Positions 10,438 through 22,470 of a stretch of DNA of 64,000 nucleotides are shown piece by piece (position 1 is the stretch's first letter; every line of letters starts with the position of its first letter). The stretch comes from Trema orientale (taxonomy: Eukaryota > Streptophyta > Magnoliopsida > Rosales > Cannabaceae), in contig JXTC01000021.1 in the NCBI GenBank assembly GCA_002914845.1, forward strand, positions 1,170,563-1,234,562, in the 5' to 3' direction. The notes beneath the pieces are model-generated. The model did not search any database, was not told the DNA's origin, and saw only the letters and a list, made by a program, of their open reading frames with translations. Position numbers and translations under genes: made by a program.

Positions 10438-11592
10438 ATTAATGGTGAATCTACTTCCGCTTAGGCGACTGGTTCTTCTTCTTTAGCTCCGTCGTCTTCA
10501 GCTCCATCCTCTTCGGCTCCGTCGTCTTCAACCTCTCGTTTTATACCAGTTTCTTTCAGTCACACAGTTTCAGTCAAGCTCAATGAAAACAATTTCTTTT
10601 TACGGAAGTAGCAAGTTCTAGCTGCTGTTCGAGGCAATAAGCTTCAAAGGTTTCTTCAAATCGGTGTAGCACCACCAAAGTTTCTCTCTGTCGAAGATGA
10701 AGGAAATCAGCAATTCAATTCAGCATTTCTTGAGTGGGAACATCAAGATTAATTACTTCTTTCATGGCTTCTTTCTTCCATAACGGAAAGCATTCTAACT
10801 CGAATGGTTGGATGTGAGTCTTCAGTAGAGGTTTGGCACACTCTTGATCAATATTTTACTGCTCAGATTCGAGCCAAAATTTCACAATATAAAGATCAGC
10901 TTCGAAACACTAAAAAAGGATCTCTTCCTTTGAACGAGTATCTTTTGAAAATAAAAAATGCCATTGATCTTCTTGCTTCTGTTGGTTACTTTCTTTCCAC
11001 TTCTGACCATATTGAAGCAAATTTTAGTGGTTTACCTGATGAGTATGACAATTTTGTTATCTCTGTTTCTTCACGTAAAGATCAGTACTCAGTTGTTGAA
11101 ATTGAGTCGTTATTAATGTCACAAGAAGCTCGAATAGAAAAACACATCAAAGAACTTGATTCCAATCCTAGTGTTGCAAATCTTGCAACCCAATCACCAA
11201 CTTTACCAATTCTCAGAAATGGTGTTTCATCTGGTCATTACTCCACTCCTCATGGCAATTCAAACTCTTATGCTCGTGGAGGTTTTCCAAACAGAGGTTT
11301 TTCAGGGAGTAACACTTTTTCACACAATCCTTATGGTAGTTCTCTGCAACGTCAGTCTTTTCAGCATTCAAGAAGTGGTTTTCATGGTGGAAGAGGAGGC
11401 AGAGCTCCTTGGTCTCATGGCAATCATTCTAACAAACCTCAGTGTCAGCTATGTGGCAAAGCTGGTCATGTTGTTCTCAACTGTTTTTATCGGTTTGATA
11501 AGTCTTTTCAGAGGTTTCATCAAGGTCAAATGCATGCCATGCTTACAACACTAGCTGCTTCAACACCAGCCACTGCTTGGGACACAAATTGA
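10438..11592 (+). pseudogene. copia gag (UBN2-type with CCHC zinc knuckle), broken
   Basis: Nucleocapsid/capsid precursor that would package the element's RNA. The readable frame 10804-11592 contains the capsid region. Near its C-terminus is a zinc knuckle C-x2-C-x4-H-x4-C (CQLCGKAGHVVLNC) preceded by a Gly/Ser/Arg-rich linker. The same frame extends upstream to about 10438 through in-frame stops at 10462-10464 (TAG), 10609-10611 (TAG) and 10750-10752 (TAA). No in-frame start codon survives upstream; an ATT at 10438 sits where one might be expected. It ends at TGA 11590-11592, directly before the protease motif. Confidence 0.9.
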
Positions 11593-13064
11593 TATCCAGA
11601 TTCTGGTGCCACAAATCATGTGACACCAGATTCTAACAATCTCATGACTAGTGAGGAGTATACAGGGCAGGACAGAATCTTCGTTGGCAATGGAACAGGT
11701 CTGAACATTAAACATATTGGACACTCTTCTTTTTCATCTAAATTTTCATCTAAAGTTTTGTCTCTTAATCATCTCTTACATGTTCCTGATATTACCAAAA
11801 ATCTACTTAGTGTTTCTAAGTTTGCTCGTGATAATGCTGTCTATTTTGAATTTTACCCAACTTCCTGTTTTGTCAAAGATCAGATGACACACAAGACTTT
11901 GTTGACAGGTACACTCCAGAATGGCCTCTATACTTTTGATCAGTCTCAGCTTCCTTTCTTGTCAGCTCCAGTTTCAGTTAATCCTACCTCAGCTGATACT
12001 TCTATGTCAGTGTTATCTTGTATTAAATGCAGTTCTGCAAACTCTAGCCTGTTTGATATTTAGCATAATCATTTAGGACACCCTTCTGAAAAAGTGGTAC
12101 AATCTGTACTTACCAATTGTAACTTGCCTAAACTGAATAAAAATATTTTTAATGTTTGCTCAGCTTGTTGTCTTGGTAAAGTTCACAAATTGCCCTTTCC
12201 TACTCCTACTACTGAATATACTACTCCTTTACAGCTTGTTTACTTTGATTTATGGGGTCCCTCTCCAATTTCCTCCTCAAGTGGATATAGATATCACATA
12301 CACTTTGTTGATGCTTTTTCACGATTTACATGGATCTATCTCATCAGAAATAAGTCTGATGCTATTCAAACTTTCCTTAACTTCAAAGCACAAGCTGAGT
12401 TGTAACTTGGCACAACCCTTAAAATGTTTCAATCTGATTGGGGGGGGTGAGTATCGTGTCTTCATTGATTATCTTCAGTCTCAAGGCATTATACATAGGC
12501 ATCCTTGTCATACTACTCATGAACAAAATGGTAATGCTGAAAGAAAGCATAGACACATTGTTAACACTGGTTTAACTCTCCTTGCCCATGCTTCCATGCC
12601 ACTTAAATTTTGGGATGAAGCCTTTAGGACTTCAGTTTATCTCATCAATAGATTACCTACACCAGTCCTTGGTAATAAGACTCCTTTAGAAGTCCTTTTT
12701 CACACTAGGCCCAACTATTCAGTCCTTAGAACATTTGGTTGTGCATGTTTTCCTAATCTTCGCCCCTATTAACAAACATAAACTAGATTTTAGAACACTT
12801 CAGTGTACTTTTCTTGGGTATAGTTTAAATCACAAAGGGTATAAGCGTCTTGATCCCAATGGTCGAATTTATATCTCTAGAGACATTGTTTTTGCTGAGC
12901 ATATTTTTCCTTTTGCTTCATCTCATATACCCTCTATTACTTCATCTACTTTTACTGATTTTCATCTCCCTTCAGCTGTTATTCCCACTATTCCTTCCTC
13001 GTGTGTCCAAGATGTTGATTGTTCTTTTCCTCCTAGTTCCTCTAGCATTACTAATTCATTGTAG
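11593..13064 (+). pseudogene. copia protease and integrase region, broken
   Basis: Starts with the aspartic protease motif YPDSGATNHVT right after the TGA at 11590. Then follow the GAG-pre-integrase motif HNHLGHPS (around 12065), the integrase zinc-binding C-x2-C (CSACCLGK), and catalytic core segments YFDLWGP, FVDAFSRFTW, SDWGG and GNAERKHRHIV. The C-terminal part has FLGYS and YISRDIVF. Breaks: TAG at 12061-12063, TAA at 12403-12405, a one-base G insertion in the run of eight G (12440-12447), a one-base T insertion at about 12769, and TAG at 13062-13064. Integrase would insert cDNA into the host genome in an intact relative. Confidence 0.92.
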
Positions 13065-14873
13065 GCACAAGATCAACCAGCACCAGCACTAGATAATTCC
13101 ACATCATTTACTTCTGCAGATCATAATTCAGCACCAGCAATTCAGTCTTCCATTGCTCACAATTCCGTGTCTTCTCCACCTGATATATCTGAATCAAGGA
13201 TTGTTCCACCTGCTCTTTCAGCTTCTAATGCTCATTCTATGACTACCAGGTCCAAGTCTGGCATTTTTAAGCCAAAAGTGTTTCTTACTACAACTGAACC
13301 ACAATCTGTCACTGAAGTTTTGCAACATCCACATTGGACAGCTGCTATGCAAGATGAATTACTAGCACTTGCCCGTAATAACACTTGGAGTTTAGTTGAG
13401 TTACCAGAAGGGAGAAAAGCTATAGGGTGTAAATGGGTTTTCAAACTCAAAGAGAATCCTGATGGTTCAATTAACAGATATAAAGCTCGGTTGGTGGCAA
13501 AGGGTTTTCTTCAACAAGCAGGATTTAACTTTAACGAGACTTTTAGTCCTGTTGTCAAACCTGTAACTATACAGGTTGTTTTAACTTTAGCACTCAGCAA
13601 GGGATGGCTTGTTCGATAGTTAGATGTAAACAATGCTTTCCTCAATTATACTCTTCACGAAGAAGTATTCATGGAGCAACCTCCAGGATTTGTTTCCTCT
13701 CAGTGTCCTCATCTGGTCTGCAAGTTGCATAAAGCTCTTTATGGCTTAAAACAAGCCCCAAGAGCCTGGTTTGAGAAGCTTCATACTGCATTAATCACTC
13801 TCCGATTTGTCTCTGCTCGTGATGATCAGTCTTTATTCATTCGTATTATAGCTCAGCATACTACACTTGTTTTGGTGTATGTTGATGATATTCTGGTCAC
13901 ATGGAGTGATTCTACCTTAATCTTGGCACTTGTGGCAGAGCTTAACAATAGTTTTGCTCTCAAGGATTTAGGAGAACTTAATTATTTTCTGGGTGTTCAG
14001 GTCACTTATACTACTCAAGGTTTTCTCTCCCAAACTAAGTACATTAAAGATCTGCTTTGCAGAGCTAAAATGCAATATGCTAAGCCTACATCCACACCAA
14101 TGACTAATGGACTTCGATTATCAGCCTATGGTAGTTATCTTGTCACTGATGTTCAACTCTATAGGTCAACAGTAGGGGCTTTGCAGTATGTTACGATTAC
14201 TAGGCCTGAGATAGCCTACAGTGTTAACAGAGTGTGTCAGTTTATACAAAACCCGTTACAATCTCATTAGAATATTGTTAAAAGAATACTTAGGTATTTG
14301 AGTGGAACTTTAGAACTGGGAATACATATTCAACAGCCTATTCATCTTGATCTTGAAGCCTTTTGTGATGCTGATTGGGCATCAGATCCTGACGATTGAA
14401 GATCAACTTCTGGTTTCAGCATATTTTTTTGGGGTAATTTGATTGCTTGGCAGTCTAAAAAGCAGCATATTGTGTCACGGTCTAGCACAGAAGCTGAGTA
14501 CCGGAGTCTAGCTAATGTTGCAGCAGAGACTACTTGGTTACAGTCTCTTTTGACTGAATTACAAGTCAAATTTTCCAGAATTCCTACTGTTTGGTGTGAC
14601 AACTGGAGCACAGTAACGCTTGCTACTAATCCAGTATTACATACTAGAACCAAGCACATTGAACTTGATCTCTATTTTGTTAGAGAGAAAATCTTAAACA
14701 AGTTACTAGAAGTTAAACATGTTCCATCACTTGATCAGGTTACAGATGGTTTCACTAAAGCCATTTCAAGCTCACGGTTTCAGGGACTAAGAGACAAACT
14801 CAGAGTTGAAGATTTATCCACACTGAGTTTGTGGGGGGCTGTTAAGACAGAGTTAGTTAATAGAAGTGGTTAG
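13065..14873 (+). pseudogene. copia reverse transcriptase and RNase H, broken
   Basis: RVT_2-type reverse transcriptase with [20 protein letters not shown], the catalytic strand LVYVDDILV and [11 protein letters not shown], so the active-site aspartates are present. The RNase H region has SRSSTEAEYRSLA, WCDN and TKHIELDLYFVRE. Stops at 13617-13619 (TAG), 14268-14270 (TAG) and 14398-14400 (TGA) break the frame. The last frame ends at 14873, about 34 bases inside the 3' LTR. Confidence 0.93.
14831..14839 (+). promoter_or_regulatory. Polypurine tract of copia element
   Basis: gtggggggc lies immediately before the 3' LTR start tgttaag. A G-rich tract at this place primes plus-strand synthesis in LTR retrotransposons. 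Confidence 0.85.
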
Positions 14874-15106
14874 GAATTGGTTAGCTATCTTGATCTGTTT
14901 TAGCTAAGTAGTTAATCTGTTAGAGAGTTAGTTAGAGTCTCTGTATGTACTCTATTCTGAGCTATGAGCTCTATATAAGACTCTCATATGGTGTACTGTA
15001 ATTTGAATGTATGAAAATTAAGGGGCTGTTTGGCATCATAACTAAAAAACAGTACTTTGTGTTACTAAGTTCATTCAACTTTTAGCTATGGTTATAAAGT
15101 TCAACA
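14840..15106 (+). repeat. 3' LTR of copia element
   Basis: About 267 bp, starting tgttaagacagag and ending gttcaaca, with tatataag at 14972-14979. It closely matches the 5' LTR ends. At about 15022-15050 it keeps only a roughly 30-bp stub (ggggctgtttggcat...) of the MITE that is much longer in the 5' LTR, and it lacks the agattctttggtt that follows the MITE there. Confidence 0.92.
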
Positions 15107-15111
15107 ATAGC

Positions 15112-15649
15112 TCACTGTCCTTATCAAAATTGAAAGTCCGAGACCTCACACTCATGGCTTCTTCTCCCTCGTAAACTCCTCTCTCCCTTTTTACAAAGCA
15201 AGCTGGACAACGACGATATTTCTGTCCTTTGCTCTCTTTTGTCTCGTAATCACCGGAGTATATATGTTTCACGATACCTGCACTTTTCTCTTTGTTGATA
15301 TGGTATGAATCTTCTCCACTCACTCTTTACTGGTGTTTTTTTTTTTTCTTTTAAATTAAAAATGTCTATTAAGTCCATTGGCTGAGTGGATATAAGATAT
15401 GAATCTGTTGGGTGAATGACTGTTGGTTGTAAATCTAATAAGTTTTTTAATTTATTATTTTCTTTTTCTTTGAAATATGATATTTTCTTGGGTGGGTATT
15501 GGCTCAATGTACTCTGGTATATGTTATCATATTGAACTGTGAAGTGTTAGTCCCTCTATTTATTAAGTCTCTCTGCGAATTGTGAAGTGTTTAATCTCTC
15601 TGTCTGGTAGTCTTTAGACTAATTTGCGTAATCTGACTAGAGGTTTTTA
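15112..15649. other. Spacer between copia and hAT elements
   Basis: No supported gene. CT-rich sequence at 15150-15240 resembles a plant 5' leader, but the open frames on either strand (such as minus 15075-15323) carry no recognisable domain. Confidence 0.4.
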
Positions 15650-16625
15650 TTTGGAATTAGAGGTGTCAATTTGGGCTAGGCCTAACGGGTCGGCCCGCAC
15701 ATAAGGGGCCCGAGTTGAGTCTAGGAATTTTGATCTGCCCGAACCAGTAGGGCAACCGGCCCAGCCCAACTCTTTTTCTTGGGCCCGAATTCTAGGCCTT
15801 TGTTGATATGCATGTGACCATAGGTGCTATAAAGCTATTGGGCCCAATGAAAATAATACCGTTCAGACTTTTAAAGTTTTGAGTTTATCTTTTTTCTTTA
15901 ATGTTTTAAAATAATTTTTTTTTTTAAAAACTCTTTCCTATACTATAATTCTATAAATACTCTGTCCTCCCACTTTTTTTTTTCACGCTTACAAGTTTCG
16001 AATACTCTTTTATTCTCTTATTCTTTTTTTCTAATTACATTCTCAATTTTATTTTTTTCTCTCTAATTATATTATCTAATTATTATTAGTTATTATAATA
16101 ATTAGTACTTATATTTTATAATCTCCACTTCTAACTCTTAAAGCTCAATTCAAGGTACGATTTCATTTTTTTAAGTGTCTAAAATTCAATTTATCATACT
16201 TATCTTTTTAATTTCAATTAGCTTGTAATATGTTTAATTGTTTACTAGTATAAAAGTTTGTAGAAAATTAGTAGTTTGTAGAAAGTTTAATATAATATTA
16301 TCTTTTCAATTTCAAATAATTTGTAGTTTGTAGTTATTAACAATTAAGTTATTAGTTCGTAGTTTGTAGTTTATAGAAAGTTTATTATAATACTATCTTT
16401 TTAATTTCAATTAATTTGTATATTGTAGTTGTTTACAATTAAGTTAGTAGAAAGTTTATTATAACACTGTCTTTTTAATTTCAATTAATTTGTAGTGTTA
16501 TAGTTTGTATAAAGTTTATTATAATATGTTGAAATTAATTAATTTAGTTATATGTTTATTATAATTCTAAATTATGAATTCAAATTAATTAAATAATATA
16601 TTAATAATGTGTTTAAATATAGGAT

Positions 16626-18030
16626 ATGGATACGTCAAAAAATATCCCTATTGATTTGAAAATGGGTCCTAATGAAGAAGAAGACCAAATTCGCATAGTT
16701 GAAGGGATGATCAAGTCCCCGAAATACAAACTAATCTGAATGCTAGTAGAAGTTGTTCTTAGTTTCAAGATAGTTCTTCGCCGAGTGTAAGCATGATCTC
16801 AAAACATGCAAGGACATCTTCTAATACATGAGACCATTTTGATATGGAATTCAAAGATGAGGTTGATGACAAGAAGACAGAAATGGTGAGGTATAAATAT
16901 TGCAAGAAAGTATTAACTGCTAAACCATCTAGCGGGACTGCTCATCTCAATAGACATAGTCATGCATGTGTCAAAGAATATAAAGGAGGTAAGGAGCCCA
17001 CTCAATCAACACTTCAATTCAACAAGGATAGTTCAGTAAGTTCTTGGAACTATGATCTTTTAGTAACTAGGAAGTCTCTAATATGTTAATTGCTATAAAA
17101 TATTTACCATTAGGATTTGGTGATTGTAGTAGTTATGAAGATCATATTAGAAGATCTTATTATTCAAACTTTAAAAGAGTTTCTAAAAATATCATTAGGC
17201 ATGATTTGATTAAAGTTTATGAAAATATGCATAAAGAATTAATATTTGAATTGACTTCATCAAACTTTTACATTACATTAATATTTGATATTTGTAGTGC
17301 TAATTTCAAACAAGATTATTTAAGCGTAGTTGCATATTATTTAGATTTAAGATGGACAGTACAAAAAAGAATAATTGATTTTAGAGTTGTTGATAACCAA
17401 CATACTGCAGAAATTATTAGAGATAGAATTTTAAATGTTATTAAAGAATATAGCATTACCAACCGCATTATCTCTATCACTTTAGATAATGTTACCGCAA
17501 ATACAAAGGCTATAAAATTACTTAATAATTTGATAAGTTCATACACTGGAAGATTCTTATTGCATCTTGTGCATGTCATATCATCATTCTTATCGTCAAA
17601 TCAGGTATGGATATAATAAGTGTCTATATTGAAAATATCCGATCTGCTATTGCTTACATTCATGCTTCTAATCCTCGTATTATCGAATCTAAAAGATATT
17701 ACATAGCCCAATAGTTAAAGCCAAGAAAATTCCAAGTTGAAATGTCCGTAAGGTAAAATTCCATCTATTTGATGTTGAAAAATGCATTACCATATAAAAT
17801 TCTAATTACTATATTTCACAATTCAAAAATGGGTTCATTAGTATTTAAAGATGAAGATTGGCTTATTTGAGAAAAATTTATATAATTTTTAGATGTTTTT
17901 TATGAAGCTACTGTTGTTTTATCTGGTATTTATTATCATACTTCTCTAATTATTTTACTTATCCAATTCAACCATTATTATAGTCTAGCAAATTTTCAAT
18001 GGCATAGTTATGGCTCATTATCATCATCTC
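16626..18030 (+). pseudogene. hAT transposase (RICESLEEPER-like), left copy, broken and truncated
   Basis: Start ATG at 16626 (MDTSKN...), frame broken by indels before a TGA in place of Trp just upstream of DHFDMEF (about 16832). BED zinc finger region: YKYCKKVLTAK...GTAHLNRHSHAC, where the first zinc-binding Cys is Tyr. A second frame (17083-17616) covers the transposase core with the first acidic motif degraded to FDICSANF and the second kept as SITLDN. Weak similarity continues to about 18030 (YIENIRSAIAYIHAS). The C-terminal dimerisation domain is missing. Host zinc finger-homeobox or other BED proteins are excluded by the hAT core. Confidence 0.85.
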
Positions 18031-18149
18031 AAAATATATAGGAATGTAGTTAATTAAATTAGAAAGAATTTACCTCTAGGATCTAAAATAAAAGCAAAAG
18101 AATATAATAAAGGAATTAAAAATAAAAAAAAAATATGACATAAAATAAT

Positions 18150-19470
18150 TGAAGAAGTAAGATAATAAATACCAGATAAAATAATAGTAACTTTATAAAA
18201 AAATTTCTAAAATTGTACAAATTTTTTGCAGATAAACTAATCTTTATCTTTCAATATTAATGAACCTATTTTTGAATTGTGAAATATAATAATTAGAATT
18301 TTATGTGGTAATGCATTTTTCAACATCAGAATTCCACCTTATGAGCATGTCAACTTGGAATTTTCTTGGTTTTAACTTTTGAGCTATGCGATATCTTTTA
18401 AATTCGATAATGCGAAGATTAGAAGCATAAATATAAGTAATAACAGATTGAATATTTTCAATATAGATACTTATAATATCTATACATGATTTAACGATAA
18501 GGTTGATGATATGATATGCATAATATTGATGCAGTAAGAATTCTCCAGTATATAAACTTACTAAATTGTTAAGTAATTTTATAGCCTTTGTATTTATAGT
18601 AGCATTATCTAAAGTGGTAGCATTATCTAAAGTAATTTTATGCGGTTGGTTGTGCCATATTTTTCAGTAACATTTAAAATTCTATCTCTAATAATTTTTG
18701 CAGTATGTTTGTTAATAACGACTCTAAAACTAATTATTCTTTTTTGCATTCTCTATCTTGAATCTAAATAATTTGCAACAATGCTTAAATAATCTTATTT
18801 GGAATTAGTACTCCAAATATCAGATGTCGATGAAATGTAAAAGTTTAATAAAGTTAATTCATATATTAATTGTTTGCGCATATTTTCATAACCTTTAATC
18901 AAATCACTCATAGTAGTATTTCTAGAAACTCTTTTAAAGTTTGGATAATAAGATCTTTTAATATAATTTTCATAGCTACTACAATCATTAAATCCTAATG
19001 GTAAATTTTTTATAGCAATTAAATATGCTAGAGACTCCCTAGCTACTAAAAGATTATAGTTCCAAGAACTTACCAAACCATCCTTGTTGATTGAGTGGGC
19101 TTGTTTCCTCCTTTATATTTTTTGACACATGCTATACTATGTCTATTGAGATGAGCGGTCCTACTAAATAGTTTAGCAGTTAATACTTTCTTGTAATATT
19201 TATATCTCGCTATTTTTATCTTCTTACCATTAGCCTCATCTTTGAATTTTATATTAAAATGGTCCCATACATTGAAAGTTGTCCTTGCATGTTTTGAGAT
19301 CGTGCTTGCACTCATCGAATAACTATCTTAAAACTGAGAATAACTTCCACTAGTATACGAATTAGTTTGCATTTCGAGGACTTTGTCACCCTTTCAGTTA
19401 TGCGATTTTGGTCTTCTTCTTCATTAGCATCCATTTCCAAATCAATAGAGATATATTTTGACGTATCCAT
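18150..19470 (-). pseudogene. hAT transposase, inverted right copy, broken and truncated
   Basis: Mirror of the left copy on the minus strand, start codon complement at 19468-19470. Readable pieces: BED region 19070-19315 (WDHFNIKFKDEANGKK, GTAHLNRHS, with KYYKKV in place of the Cys pair) and core 18795-19076 (SSWNYNLLVARES, FYISSTSDIWSTNSK). This copy retains the DIWS tryptophan that the left copy has lost. Further on, a 19-bp unit is tandemly repeated near 18600-18640. Like the left copy it lacks the C-terminal half. Confidence 0.83.
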
Positions 19471-20749
19471 ATCCTATATTTAAACATATTATTAATATAT
19501 TACTTAATTAATTTGAATTCATAATTTAGAATTATAATAAAAATATTACTAAATTAATTAATTTGAACATATTAATTTGAACATATTATAATAAACTTTG
19601 TACAAATTATAACACTACAAATTAATTGAAATTAAAAAGATAGTATTATAATAAACTTTCTACTAACTTAATTGTAAACAAGTACAGATTAATTGAAATT
19701 AAAAAGATGGTATTATAATAAATTTTCTACTAACTTAATTATAAATAATTATAAATTAATTAAAATTAAAAAGATAATATTATATTAAACTTTCTACATA
19801 CTACTAACTATTATAATAGTAAACAACTAAATATATTACAAATTAATTGAAATTAAAAGGATAAGTGTGATAAATTGAATTTTAGATACTTAAAAAAATA
19901 AAATTGTACCTTAGATTGAGCTTTAAGAGTTAGAAGTGGAGACTATAAAATATAATTACTAACTATTATAATCAGTAAATATTAATTAGATAATACAATT
20001 AGAGGAAAAAAGATAAAATTGAGAATATAATTAGAGAGAAAGAATGAGAGAGTATTTAAAATTTGTAAGGATGAAAAAAAAGTATGGGAGGATAGAGTAT
20101 TTATAGAATCGTAGTATAAGAAAAAGCTTTTTTTTTTTAAAAAAAAATATTTTAATACATTAAAAAAGATAAACTTAAAACTTTAAAAGTTCCAACGATA
20201 TTATTACTGTTGGGCCCAACGAGTATATAGCCGTTGTCAACAAGGGCCCAGAATTATGGGTCTGTTAAGCCTGGCCCGAATTGCCACCTCTATATATGAA
20301 TGATGATGAGTCCTAAACTCATAATTGATGATATACTATTTTTTTTGTATGTAAATATTTGAACTGTAAATTTGTAATCATGAAGACTACAACCTTTTTT
20401 TCTTTCTAAGATTTTATCCCAATGGGTTTTTCTTAGTAAGGTTTTTAATGAGGTAATTAAAGATTAAATCAATAAAATCAAATTCAAAATTTCAAACTTA
20501 TTTATTTCTTTATTTTTGTGTGTGAATATTTTCATTATAATTCAAAATAATTTTCTTAATATTTTTATTTTTAAACTTTTTTTTAAATCAACTATTCAAC
20601 TTATATAATATATTATTATTATTAAATTTTTCACAATAGAAAAAGAACATAGCATGTTTATGTTATCTAATTTTTTTAAAAAATTAATTAAAAATGTAAA
20701 ACATAACATGTTTTATAAAATAAATGACTAATAGTCGATTAAAAAAAAG

Positions 20750-21038
20750 AGAAATTTAGGTGGATGACCAAATTTTGGACCCAATTTCAATAAATGTCCC
20801 TTTATCAAATGTTATAGCAAAATGTCCGGTATATAAGCATATATACCAAGTGTAAAATTTTATATACTAAGTATAAAAAATTATATACCCAGTGCATTTC
20901 AGTACAGTAACTAAAATTGGTAGATATGTGTATCTACCAAGTGTAAAAATATATATACCTGGACATTTAGCTATAAAATTTTAAAAGTGGACATCTACTT
21001 AATCAAATTTAAAATTTTGGTCATCCACCTAAATTTCT
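20750..21038. mobile_element. MITE nested in the hAT element
   Basis: A 289-bp element with terminal inverted repeats of at least 20 bp (agaaatttaggtggatgacc at the left, its complement at the right), sitting between A-rich flanks that may hide the target duplication. The interior has repeated tatataccaagtgtaaaa phrases. It is younger than the hAT element it interrupts. Confidence 0.8.
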
Positions 21039-21152
21039 AAAAAAAACGGTATTTATTTTCTTGCTGGCCAACCCAGTCCTGCCCCTCCGCCTCTTCAAGC
21101 TCGCGATGGTCGGGCCAGCTCGACTTGCCCATTTGACACCTCTACTTAGAAT

Positions 21153-22470
21153 GCAAGTTGCTTGGTGTCTTTGATTTCAAATATCAATAATCAAAAGTTG
21201 ATAGGCAATATCTCATTTGTTCCTTTAGCGATGGAGTTTAATTGTAATTTTAATTTCAATTATTGTTATAAATCTTAATATCTTAATTTCATTTGTTCTT
21301 TTAGAGATGGAGTTTAATTGTAGTTTTAATTTCAATTATTGTTGTGCATCCTAACGATTCATCTATACGTTTTTCTTTTTTATTTTTATGTACTGTTTAT
21401 ATTTCATATTTGGGTTAGTTAAAAAAGCAAATCCAAGTTTTAAATATTATATATAAGCCTTCGGCAACAAATCTTTTAATTAAATGGAAAAGGACAGTTG
21501 GGCCGACTAGGCCTAACCAACCCAACCCGAACCGACCAAGCAGGCCCAACACTGTTTGTCGACGTACACCCTTCGATTTTTCATGACAAACTGCCATTCT
21601 TGAGGAAAGGGGGACCCCGAAATGGTTGGTTCTTTTGGTGCCGTTAGGTGGATGTTTAGTCTCTTTGTCTGATCTGAATTATTAATTATGGAGAAAATCA
21701 TGAGATCGAATTCGTGAAAATTGCTGCAGCAGTTGATGTAGCTAGCTCGTAATGTACCCCTTGTCTGTAGATACCAATATCTACCATTTTCACTAGACTA
21801 TGCAAGATAACACTCTTACCAAAAAAGAGTTGCAGAGAAAGTGACAGAGTACATGTGTTTGCCTCTTTAGCTTAATGATATCATAGTTTCCCTTTCGTTT
21901 TTTCGGGCAAAATTTTTAGATTTTGTTTGGACTCATTTCTAAATTTTTGTTTAAATAAATTAAAAATAAAAGTAAAATTTTGTTTTGATTTTCAACTTTT
22001 AAAAACAAGAAATATGTTTGCCAAATTTTGTTTCACTACTTGTTTCTAAAAATGAAAAAGTCCAAATAATGAGAGAAAAAATCAATAGATTTGTATTTGT
22101 ATATGTGTATATATATATATGTATGTAATTGTACACAAGTATTTGTAAGTTCCTTTTATTTTTGAAATTTATTTTTTAAAAAATAAAAATATTAGAAATT
22201 TATTATTACCACATTTTTAGAAATTTTTGGTAACAATTTAAAAAAAAAAAAAACAAAAACAAGGTTGCCAAACAAACTTCCAAAAATAATTTTCATTCTT
22301 CTGTTTTAAAAAACAAAAAATAGAAAACGAAAGTGAATCCAAATAAGTTCTTATATTTCTTACATAATTTTTTAGGGCATATAGTGTGACACATCTTAGC
22401 TCTCCTGTTAGTGAGAGTCGGACACATATGGGTCCATAATGCTCACTCCAATATTGAAGTATGTGGTTTT
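21153..22470. other. Non-coding; probable decayed MITE at ~21925-22350
   Basis: No gene. Near-duplicate phrases (gatggagtttaattgtaattttaatttcaattattgt type) occur twice at 21230-21345. At about 21925-22350, tttgtttggactcatttct and its partner gaaagtgaatccaaataag form a diverged inverted repeat around AT-rich sequence, suggesting an old MITE. Confidence 0.4.

Larger units (their letters stand above)
9690..15106 (+). mobile_element. Full-length, inactive Ty1/copia LTR retrotransposon
   Basis: A 5.4-kb element with both LTRs (starting tgttaagacag, ending gttcaaca), a tRNA-iMet type primer-binding site, a G-rich polypurine tract, and all copia domains in copia order: gag with zinc knuckle, protease, integrase, reverse transcriptase, RNase H. 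Target duplication atggc (9685-9689) and atagc (15107-15111) differ at one base. The coding region has at least nine nonsense codons and two frameshifts, so it cannot act autonomously. The integrase region reads like the plant RE1/RE2-type copia lineage, which is an inference from memory of the family rather than a search. Confidence 0.95.
15658..20292. repeat. 4.6-kb imperfect palindrome (inverted hAT halves)
   Basis: The left arm (15658 to about 17947) and right arm (about 18153-20292) are reverse complements through terminal repeat, leader, start codon, BED region and transposase core. Clear pairs: gatgttgaaaaatgcattac at 17773 and its complement near 18320; atatggatacgtc at 16624 and gacgtatccatat near 19460. 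The unpaired centre is about 0.2 kb. The arms differ by scattered substitutions and small indels. Confidence 0.85.
15658..21144. mobile_element. Rearranged hAT transposon, ~5.5 kb
   Basis: The left end tagaggtgtcaatttgggc (15658) and right end gcccatttgacacctcta (to 21144) are inverted repeats of the classic plant hAT type. Flanking 8-mers tttggaat (15650-15657) and cttagaat (21145-21152) agree at 6 of 8 positions, consistent with an aged 8-bp hAT duplication. A third inverted end lies inside at about 20275-20292. The interior holds two opposed transposase halves forming a palindrome, then about 0.85 kb containing a nested MITE. No intact transposase remains. Confidence 0.8.

Noticed and set aside
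12152..12772. 206-codon open frame as a single gene
   Set aside because: Its first half is out of frame with the integrase; it is a composite created by the extra G at 12440-12447, so only the second half is integrase.
20276..20300. 20292 as the true right end of the hAT element
   Set aside because: The 8-mer after it does not match the left flank, whereas the 8-mer after 21144 matches at 6 of 8; kept only as an internal inverted end.
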